Shown here piece by piece: positions 56,058-64,000 of a stretch of DNA of 64,000 bases. The first letter of the stretch is position 1; every line of letters starts with the position of its first letter. Under the pieces are notes generated by a model. The model ran no database searches, was not told the DNA's origin, and was given only the letters and a program-made list of their open reading frames with translations. The position numbers and the translations under genes are program-made. Source of the DNA: Drechmeria coniospora (Eukaryota > Ascomycota > Sordariomycetes > Hypocreales > Ophiocordycipitaceae); contig NC_054390.1 in NCBI RefSeq assembly GCF_001625195.1, positions 5,305,222 to 5,369,221 of the forward strand, read 5' to 3'.

Positions 56058-56952
56058 ATGGCGGCCGTGGCGACCGAGGCGTCGAAAATGGACCAGCAGG
56101 TCGACCTTTCGACGATCCCCATCTCCCCCGAAGGTCAGGAAGCTGGCGGCGTCGATGCCAAGGGTGATGGCAAACCCGTCACCGTCTTCCACGATAAGGA
56201 CAACTTCAACGTCAAGCACCCCCTTCAGAACAAGTGGACTCTTTGGTTCACCAAACCCCCTAGCGGAAAGGTACGTCGTCGTCGTCGCCGCCGCCGCCAA
56301 GGTGGCATGCCCGAAAGCTTCGTCACGGCTCACACGTGCTAGGGCGACAACTGGAACGATCTGCTGAAGGAGGTCATCACGTTTGATTCTGTCGAGGAGT
56401 TCTGGGGCGTCTACGTAAGTTTCCCATCCGTCCGGCTCGCCCACGCCGGTGCTGACGTCTCAGAACAACGTATCTCCCGTCTCCGAACTCCCCCAAAAGG
56501 CCGACTACCACATGTTCAAAGCTGGTGTTCGACCCGAGTGGGAGGACCCGCAGAACAAGCATGGCGGCAAGTGGTCCTACCAGTACAGGGAAAAGCGAAG
56601 CGTCGACATCGACCGCCTCTGGCTGCAGGTCATGATGGGCGCCATCGGCGAGACGCTCGAGGATGAGGAGGACGGTGAGGTGATGGGCGTCGTCGTCAAT
56701 GTCCGGAAGGCCTTTTATCGCATCGGTGTTTGGACTCGCACCATAGGCAAGAGCATTCCGAACCGCGGCGATGGCGACGTTGCCGGAGGAAAGGGCCGTT
56801 CCACCGAGAAGGGCAAGGAGATTCTCTTGACCATCGGTCGCCGATTCAAGGACATCTTGGAACTCCCCAGCCAGGAGCAGGTTGAGTTTTCCGGCCACAC
56901 AGACAGCGCCCATGCCGGAAGCACGAGGGCCAAGGCCAAGTACACTGCATAG
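56058..56952 (+). CDS. Eukaryotic translation initiation factor 4E (mRNA cap-binding)
   Basis: Three exons: 56058-56270, 56343-56414 and 56464-56952, 257 residues. Introns are 72 and 49 bp (donors GTACGT and GTAAGT, acceptors GCTAG and TCTCAG), both in phase 0. eIF4E binds the m7G cap and, through eIF4G, recruits the 40S ribosome. Seen: HPLQNKWTLWFTKPPSGK, DNWNDLLKEVITFDSVEEFW (dorsal and cap-pocket Trp residues), FKAGVRPEWEDPQNKHGGKW (cap-stacking Trp), LWLQVMMGAIGE (eIF4G side) and VVVNVRKAFYRIGVWTR. The C terminus has a Gly/Lys-rich insertion (RGDGDVAGGKGRSTEKGKEI) before the last helix. The gene tail-faces the acyl-CoA synthetase gene with a 370-bp gap. Confidence 0.96.
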
Positions 56953-57321
56953 GCGAGGGCACTAGCGGGCGTCGGGCGAGGATGTTCGACCATGGCGCGT
57001 CCCCTGCTCGAACGCTCGACGTTTGTCCGCGCAGCGGATGCTTGGGCGTGCTCTCGAACCGGGGCTGACGAGGCCGACGCTCTGGCTGCATCGGCCGGCA
57101 CACGCGACCTTATTTGGAGGCTATTCTTTAGTGTTCATGTTGCCGCATTCCGGGCATGCCATGAAATTGACGAACGAATACACGAGATTCGTTTCCACAT
57201 GTTTCGCTCGCACCTGAACAGAAGTCTGGACGCCTCCTCTTTACATAATAATACACATACACGCCAACTCACACACACGCATGCTTCCTCCGTAGGCATC
57301 CGTTCTGTTCATGCGGCCATG
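56953..57321. other. Convergent 3' intergenic region
   Basis: 370 bp between the tail-to-tail eIF4E and synthetase genes. I see no gene, repeat or GTAC island. Confidence 0.5.
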
Positions 57322-59262
57322 TCAACCGTCGTCGCCGCTCGTGTCGTCTGCAAACATGGCCTTGACGAGCTGCTTCTTGTTGATCTTGCCCATGGCGTTG
57401 CGAGGGATGTGGTCGACGACCCGGAGCACCTGGGGAATCTTGTAGTTGGCAAGGCGGCTCTTGAGGGCGCGGCGCATCTCGAGGGGACTCCATCGCTCGA
57501 CGACGTTTCTGTCGAGGATGACGACGGCGCCGACCTTCTGGCCCCAGTTGCCGCTGGGCACGGCCACGACGGCCGCCTCGGCGACCTCGGGCAGCGACAG
57601 CAGCTCACGCTCAACCTCTAGGGCCGATACCTTTTCGCCGCCCGTCTTGATGATATCGGCGGCGAGCCGACCCTGGATAAAATACAGGGATCCCTTGGCC
57701 CACGGCTGGGAGGAGTGACCGGCCGTGGCGACGGGTCGACGGACGGCGACATCGCCTGTCTTGAACCACGAGCCGCCGCCGTCCGGGTCGGGGACGAATT
57801 CCTTGGCCGTCGCTTCGGGGTTGCGCCAGTACCCGGGGAAGATGGTTGGGCCGCGAAGCTGGATCTCGCCCGAGCGCTCTCGGCCGGCGTCGTCGAGACG
57901 CTCTCCCTCGCGGATGACATGTCCTGTGTCGACGTCCACGAGACGTGCCTGCACGGAGGGCAGAGGCCAGCCGACGGAGGCGTCGACGCGGTCGGCAAAG
58001 TCGAGGCCGCAGCTAAGGGCCATGCCGACCTCTGTCATCCCGTAGCGCTCGAGGAGCACGTTCCCGCCGCTGAGACTGGACCAGGCAGCCTTGACGGGCG
58101 TGGGTAGTGCCGCGGAGCCGGAGATGTTGAGGCGCATGCTTTGGGGGGCGATGGCCTGCCGGCTGGCGGCTTGCAGCTCCGGGGACAGCGTCTTGTGGGT
58201 GGCGAGGAGACGGCTGTAGACGGTGGGGACGACGGTGAGGAAGGTGACCTTGGTCCTGTCCGGTTCAGGGCCGGCGGAGGCAAGAAATGGCGCGGCGAGG
58301 CGCTTCCAGACGGCGTCGGCGTTGAAGGGAAACATGAACTCGACGCTCGAGCCGGCGAAGAGCGGGGTGAGAAGGGCGTTGACGGTGCCGTGGATGTGAT
58401 GCAGGGGGAGCACGTGGAGGAGCCGGTCCGAGGGGGAGTACCGCCAGGCCTCGATGAGGGACCGAGACTGTGCCGTGAGAACGGCGTCGGGGAGGAGGAC
58501 TCCTTTCTGCCGCAAGTCAGCGCACGCCGGCTCGTAAGCCAAGGTATGAGCCTACAGGCCGGTTCGTCGTGCCCGAGGTGTACAGCATCAACCCGGCACC
58601 AGACCGCTCCGGGCCCTCGAGGGAGACGTCCTCCTTCTCTCCTCCGCAGCCATGCTTGGCCAGTCGCAGGTGGGCGGGTTTGCAGGTGAGCTCGGTGGCA
58701 AGAACTTGCTCCGCCTGGGGCGTGAACCTTGGCGAGGAGACGAGCAACGACGGCCCGCTGTGGTTGATGATGTACTGCAGCTCGGGGGCGGGAAAGGCGG
58801 GTGAGAGAGGCACGGCTATTGCATGCGCGGCAAGGCAAGCCAAGAGCGTGACTGGCCGAGTCAACAAGACGGCACTTTAGGGCTTGGAGAGAACGAAAAG
58901 GTTGAAGCAAGGAAGAATGAACGATGGGGGGAAGCACGAGACGGGTTGGCTGGCGTACCGACATAGTCGTAACTGTTCTCGACAAGAAACACCACGCGCT
59001 CGCCGAGCATGTCCGCGCCGTGCCTCGCCTCGCGCAGACGGTCCCGAGCGCGGCTGACGTCGGCGAGCAGATGACCGTAGGTGAAGCTCCGTCCAGACGA
59101 TGAGTGGGCAACGGCAACGGCCTTGGGGTCGTGTCCGGCTATGGCCTCGAAGATTGGCAACCGGGGGAGGGTGGACAGCCCCCTCATCCCCTGCAGCAAG
59201 GGAAACGGGGGTCGCGAAAAGGCCGCTCGCTGGAGGAGGGACGGGGCGCGACTAAGGCTCAT
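57322..59262 (-). CDS. Acyl-CoA synthetase of the malonyl-CoA synthetase (ACSF3) type, probably mitochondrial
   Basis: Three exons: 58959-59262, 58556-58851 and 57322-58506, 594 residues. Introns are 107 bp (58852-58958) and 49 bp (58507-58555); junctions restore NSYDYV-VTLLACLA and YTSGTTNRP-KGVLLP. The enzyme adenylates a carboxylic acid and transfers it to CoA. Seen: AMP-binding P-loop LMLYTSGTTNRPKGVL (about 190-205), LPLHHIHGTVNALLTPLFAG, LLERYGMTEVGMAL, GEIQLRGPTIFPGYW, SWFKTGDVAVR and IKTGGEKVSALEVE, plus the catalytic Lys near the end (RNAMGKINKKQLV). The N terminus from ATG 59262 (SLSRAPSLLQRAAFSRPPFP) is Arg-rich without acids, a mitochondrial presequence pattern; there is no PTS1. 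Malonate as substrate is by family resemblance only. Confidence 0.92.
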
Positions 59263-59769
59263 GAGACGCGATTGGTAATGAGGGATATGGATGACGATGA
59301 CTCCTAGCCTCGGGCCAGGACGTAGACGCATGGTGGGATATGACAATTCTTCGGAGATGAAACTCTCTCGAATCTACTTACGCGAGCCGCACCGTTGTCA
59401 CACAAATATCCATGCAAATAGTCCAGATAGTCCGAACGGTAAGATGATGCATCAATCCAGATGGCTCCATCAGTGTCGCATTAAATCTTGCTTCTACCAG
59501 TCGCCAAATGCAGACTCACTTGAGCAAGCATCCATTTGCATGAACGCTAGACGATGGTGTCTTCGGCAACTACTGTCGCATGATGGTTTGGTGTATTCCG
59601 TGTTGCCGGCCCGACACGTCTCTTAGTGTATGCTTGTTGGACTGCGCTTGTACATTTGGCGAGTGGAATAAGTAAGTAGGGGTTGAGTGATTCATGCGCC
59701 ATTGGAAAATACTTGCCTATCCATTCTTAGTTTAAAATTACGCACCACCCTTCAACAAGCACAAGAACG
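59263..59769. other. Synthetase promoter / tRNA upstream region
   Basis: About 500 bp. It holds the promoter of the synthetase gene and the 5' flank of the tRNA gene. The last 100 bp are relatively AT-rich. I see no further gene. Confidence 0.5.
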
Positions 59770-59854
59770 GCTTCCTTAGCTCAGTTGGTTAGAGCTTCGT
59801 ACTAATAGCACATTAGTAATGCGGAGGTCACAGGTTCGATCCCTGTAGGGAGCA
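59770..59854 (+). tRNA. tRNA-Ile (anticodon AAU) with 11-nt intron
   Basis: A cloverleaf folds by eye: acceptor GCTTCCT/AGGGAGC (one T-G pair) with discriminator A, D stem GCTC/GAGC with loop AGTTGGTTA, anticodon stem TCGTA/TGCGG, anticodon loop CT-AAT-A-A, T stem ACAGG/CCTGT with loop TTCGATC. The 11-nt intron GCACATTAGTA follows position 37, the canonical site. Mature length is 74 nt. A T7 run at about 59887-59893 can serve as Pol III terminator. The A and B boxes (TAGCTCAGTTGG, GGTTCGATCC) are intact. Confidence 0.94.
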
Positions 59855-61675
59855 TTAGCTTCTACGCCTTTCGAGTGCTTCATTCATTTTTTTGGCCCAT
59901 GGCCAGTTCTCTTTTTGGTTGGACTCGCTCTGCTTTACAGTACAAGCGCCACCCCCATATTTGCACGTGTTGTCGTAGTCTGCTCTGTGCTGAACAGACG
60001 GAAGGGAGGAACAAAGTCGACAGAATCCACAAAGCATACATCTACATCCATCTCCCTTTGCGTACAACAAACTATTAAAGCTAATAATAATAATAACTGC
60101 TACTATCACACACTGTTGTCCAGGTGCACAAATAATGTACGATGTTGCGAGCATTATTAAACCAGCCAGCCTACTAATAACTGCGTGCTCACTTCTTTCT
60201 CTGCCTCTCCTCTCGCTACCCTACACAGCAAAGCCGCGTCCCAAGATGTATGAGCACTTACTTTGTTTGTACTGAATACACCGGCGCCGTAGCTGGGTAA
60301 ATTACTTGGTGAGCCAGGAGATAGTATTCGGATAATTCAATTCCCTTATGCCGTTGCTTGTGTGGTTGCACTTACCGTTGGTCCCAATCACGGATACAGC
60401 AATACGGAGTACACACAAACCAAACCTTTGAAGCATGCTTCCTTCGGTAGATGTGGCACTGCATTGTGACCGACTTCGTTGTGCAGCACGTGGGGCGGGC
60501 CATCCCGTTATTGATCGGTGCTCAGATTACCGCACAGTGACTACTAATCTAAGTACACTTATTACTTGTCCTTTGTACTGTACTTAGGTGTGCTCCAGTT
60601 GTATACGCACACACAATGTATTATTATTTATGGTTGCATGGAGTGCCTTGGCAAAGGAGGGATTGCTTGCTATATTGAATAACCTCTGACAAGTCGCAGT
60701 CAGTGTGGAGCATCACCATTGTTCCAAGAGTAATACAAAATACTCCGTATTCCTTAAGTAAGTATTTACAGTACGGCAGATACTGGACATGCACATGTAG
60801 CATGCACTCCGTACTAGCGCTGGGTACTTACTTACCTAGTACTTACTCCGTACAAGTATTATTAAGGAAAAGACAGGTGCTTCGTGTTTATACTTGCATT
60901 CCCAGGTACAGTATACCGCCATGGGCAATATGTACTTCTACTGTACATGCCCCTGATGCACACAATCTTCGCTGATTGACTGGGTACGAGTACGAGTGCG
61001 TGTTGGCATCACGCCGCTGGCAATCCTGCGCCCAACCTCCGGCAAGGTGCTTGTGCATGTGCACCGCCACCCATTCATTCGCTAGATTGGATCATGATCC
61101 ATCCCAGCCACCTCGACTCGAGTTCTGTCCGACCGCTCCTCCACACTCGAGTCTGACAAAAGAAACTTGATTGGCTTGTTGGCCTCAATACCTGGGCATC
61201 ATCGCACGGCCCAGGCCCTTTTTTTGCCTTTGCCAATCCTTGCGTCAGCACGTCTTCCAACTTGGAGGCTTCGTACGGAGTACTACTGCGGAAATTCGGT
61301 ATTATCACACCATATGAGCGGTTGTACCGAGTACGTGTACTCTGTGCAAGGAAGACAGCCGCGCCATTTCTCCCTCGGGCATTCTTGAGAGATGCGGAAG
61401 GATCGAGCGCCTGGGTTGGCAACGTCCGATGGCGAAGAGGCCGGGGAGAGGGGAGAGGGGAGGGCCATGTAGTGAATCTGCACCTACTATGCACATGGAC
61501 ATGCGCAGCAGCAATTGCAGCGGCGGCAGCAACGGCGACGGCAAGCGTCCTTCTTCATCTGTCCATCAGGCACCTGCACCTTGGTAAAGCTGCACGCACC
61601 AGCCGCGTATATCCTGCCATTTCCAGATCCCGCCGACGCTATTCTCCCTCGAGCAAGCCGTCGTTCGTCACCGCC
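59855..61675. other. Spacer between tRNA-Ile and PhoD-like gene
   Basis: 1.8 kb. TACGGAGTAC/TACTCCGTA elements occur at about 60403, 60741, 60806, 60846 and 61273. The frame of the following gene stays open back to a TTG at 61262, but no in-frame ATG occurs before 61676. A short AAT repeat lies at about 60080-60096. No gene is supported. Confidence 0.55.
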
Positions 61676-64000
61676 ATGTCGGCGCCGTACTGGGGCCAGC
61701 TCCCCGAACCCAAGGTGGTTGGCCAGAGAAGCCAGCTGCCTGGCGACCATCATCCCTTCCCCCCCCACGATAACGACGACAACTCGTACTCTTTGCCACT
61801 CGACCCCAGAACGGGCACGCACCACGCGTCGGTGCAGACGACGGCGACCAACTCGACATTTGGCCCTCATTCGCCCGTGGACGTCTTTGTCGGTCAAGGG
61901 CTGGCTCCCAGACCGGCCGACTTCCAAAGGGTCATGGTGGACGGAGCGGCCGTCGTGTCTGAGAACCAACAGGCGAGAATGTCTCATCCGAACAATGACC
62001 CTTTGTGCTCCTCGGCATTACCGCCCGCTCCATCGGACGAACGGCGAGGACCACCCATCAGCTACTTCAGCCTCCCTCGTAGCTCCTATAATGGTTCCGA
62101 TGCGCATCCAACCCCCAGCTTCAGACCTGCTCAACCGCAGCAGGTCGATTGGCACACCTTTCAAGGAGACTACATCATGGAACCCGACGGGCACTACACC
62201 ACAAGGCCCGGCTACTATTCGGCTGGAGATGCGACGGCGCCGAGGGACGGCCACCATGCACATGCTTCCCAGCCGAGACGACCATCGGCTGATACGACGG
62301 AGCGTCGCAGAAAGTTGGCACACGACCGATCTCCACTTCAGAAGCTCGAGCTGACGCTCGACAGCATGACGAAGGAAGAGAAGCGGGCCCGTGTCCAGGC
62401 TGCCGAGCAAAGGGCGAGACAGAGAATCGCCGCAAAGGCCGAGCCTCTTCCTCGTTCCCAGCCGCCGACAGCTCGCGACCAGCACCAGGCGGGGAAGAAA
62501 CGAGCAGACACACCACCAGGCCTGCAGCACCAGCGACCGCGCGAAAAACGGCCCGAGGAACAGCAGGAGCACTCGGGCAGGTACCGTGTAGAGCCGCAGC
62601 ACGGAGGGGCATCATCATCCCGAGCGCTAGCTGATGCAAACTCGGGAATCCCCAAGAGAAATCTAAGCTTCCGCGAGCGTGCTGCTCGAACGGAAGCCAC
62701 GTCTCCGAGGAACGAGACGCAATCTTCGTCGGCGATCGACAATGGCCCCATCGTCCCTCGTAAGGAGACCAACAAGTTGCGAAAGCAGCCTACCGCAGAC
62801 CCTCGTCATCAGCAGACGAGTGCAGATGGGGGGGCACTTCGACACTCGAAACGGGACCCAGTTGACTCATCTCGAATACCTGCAAAGGCCATTCCGTTGT
62901 CGGTGCGAAACAAACAATTCCCTGCTGTACCGACATCGCCGATAGCAGACCCTCATCTTGTCCATGTCCAGGGCGCGAACCTGGCGGGCGGCCCATCTTG
63001 GGCACCCCAACCTACTAAAATGCGACGTCGCGCCACGGAGCCCGGTGAACACGTACCCAAGTCCCCGGATGACAAGGCCGTAGCAAGGCAAGTCATCGAC
63101 CCGACGCAGGCGCCTCGGGTGATCCGGGATGTCGGGGCATCAAGGCGATTCGCATCGCATGACAGTCTTTCCGAATCCTCCGATCATGGCTCGCACATTG
63201 CGTACCGGAAGATGCCCGGTGCAGGGCTGTATAAACCTCCGCAGTGGCTGGATGAGTGGAAAAGAGGCACAACTGGAACCTTGGCCGGCGCGCTGTTGGA
63301 GCTGGACCATACCCAGCTATCCACGATTGATAAGGACAAGCCGTGGTGGGAGGTGGACGGCCGAGCACGGAGCAACAGTTACACTTCTCGCCAACGCAAG
63401 GCCGAGGCCTTTGACGGAGAGTACGATGACAGCAGCGGTGAGTAGCTCCGCAACGTTGGCCGACCCTTACTAACCGTCCCAGCACCGACCCGATTCAAGC
63501 CGGCTCTACACCTCAGTTGTGGCCCTCTCTTGAGATACTGCGGCATTCGGCGCGAGCGAGTTCCGGCGAGAACGCGCGGGCTAGTGGATCGTGAGATCTG
63601 GCGCGGCAGCATCATGATTATCACATCGGACGCCGAGTCATCCTACGACATTGCGCCCATCGTCCGCCTCTTCGTGCAAGAGATTGAACTACTGCCGCCA
63701 CCACCTGAGCAGGTGGACGGGGAACTTCCGCCCGAATATGTCGACCCCGTTGCTGGCCACCCGAAGCTCGGCCGCACCGGCGAGACGCTGTACGTGCGGC
63801 CCGTGGAGCTTCTAGAGGAGGCAAAGGACCTGTCGCGGGATGAGAGCGACACCGGCCTCTTCGAGAGTTCAATGAGCCCACCCGACATCCCTTCCGCCGT
63901 TGGCGTCACGGACCCTCCAGGGTCGTTTGGTCATCGGAAGAAGGCAATCGACGTTGACGGCGAAAAGGTGCAAAAATACAAGGACGTAAGGGGTTTCCGG
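61676..64000 (+). CDS. Fungal PhoD-like phosphatase-domain protein, 5' part (truncated by window edge)
   Basis: Exon 1 is 61676-63437 (ATG in CACCGCCATGTC) and a 45-bp intron (63438-63482; GTGAGT, ACTAAC, CCCAG) leads to exon 2, open to the window end. The first 590 residues are disordered and rich in Arg, Pro and Gln, with a coiled-coil-prone LTLDSMTKEEKRARVQAAEQ and the motif PQWLDEWKRGTTGTLAGALL. Exon 2 starts the folded part: TRFKPALHLSCGPLLRYCGI, EIWRGSIMIITSDAESSYD, LPPEYVDPVAGHPKLGRTGE, TLYVRPVELLEEAKDLS. From memory this matches the region upstream of the PhoD-like metallophosphatase domain in large fungal proteins; the catalytic domain itself lies outside the window, so the name rests on that resemblance. 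Over 760 residues are visible. Confidence 0.72.

Noticed and set aside
61262..61675. Upstream extension of the PhoD-like protein
   Set aside because: It begins at TTG and runs through a GTAC-element spacer; first ATG with good context is 61676.

Overview
The window is fungal nuclear DNA. Genes carry short introns (about 45-107 bp) with GT..AG ends and CTAAC/CTGAC-like branch points. Gene density is high, coding GC is high, and the gene set is filamentous-ascomycete: mdm12, FAB1 with an FYVE domain, a Cep57/PPC89-like spindle-pole protein, a mitochondrial malonyl-CoA synthetase-like enzyme and a GPI-anchored GH16. The protein style suggests Pezizomycotina, most likely Hypocreales; I cannot name the species.

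Left half (1-30.8 kb), sparse and accessory in character: a protein with two cyclic-nucleotide-binding domains, an F-box and LRRs (-); threonine dehydratase ilv1 (-); a small PPxY protein (-); a GH76 alpha-mannanase-like protein (-); an APH-fold kinase-like protein (-); a secreted M28 aminopeptidase (+); and a large GPI-anchored GH16-like wall protein (+) whose catalytic motif is degenerate. Four of these seven act, or probably act, at the cell surface or outside the cell or have a fast-evolving look. They are separated by 1-4.5 kb spacers.

Right half (30.8-64 kb), mostly housekeeping: Cep57-like spindle-pole protein (+), NOC2 ribosome biogenesis (-), VPS28 ESCRT-I (+), MDM12 ERMES (-), FAB1 PtdIns3P 5-kinase (-), an unrecognised 705-residue protein (+), mitochondrial BolA-like protein (-), eIF4E (+), acyl/malonyl-CoA synthetase (-), an intron-containing tRNA-Ile(AAU) gene (+), and the 5' part of a large PhoD-phosphatase-like protein (+) running off the right edge. 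FAB1, VPS28 and MDM12 all serve endomembranes or organelle contacts, but I see no sign of an operon-like cluster.

The most unusual signal is not a gene. Nearly every spacer is packed with the palindromic tetramer GTAC at 1-3 nt spacing, with a recurrent element TACTCCGTA/TACGGAGTA. I listed about 50 of these by eye, essentially all outside exons. They sometimes fuse head-to-head into perfect 12-16 bp palindromes with CCG-TA-CGG at the centre. Other points of interest are the GH16 pseudoenzyme candidate with recent 99-bp repeat expansion and a frame-preserving intron, a GC-AG intron in vps28, and the CNB-CNB-F-box-LRR architecture.
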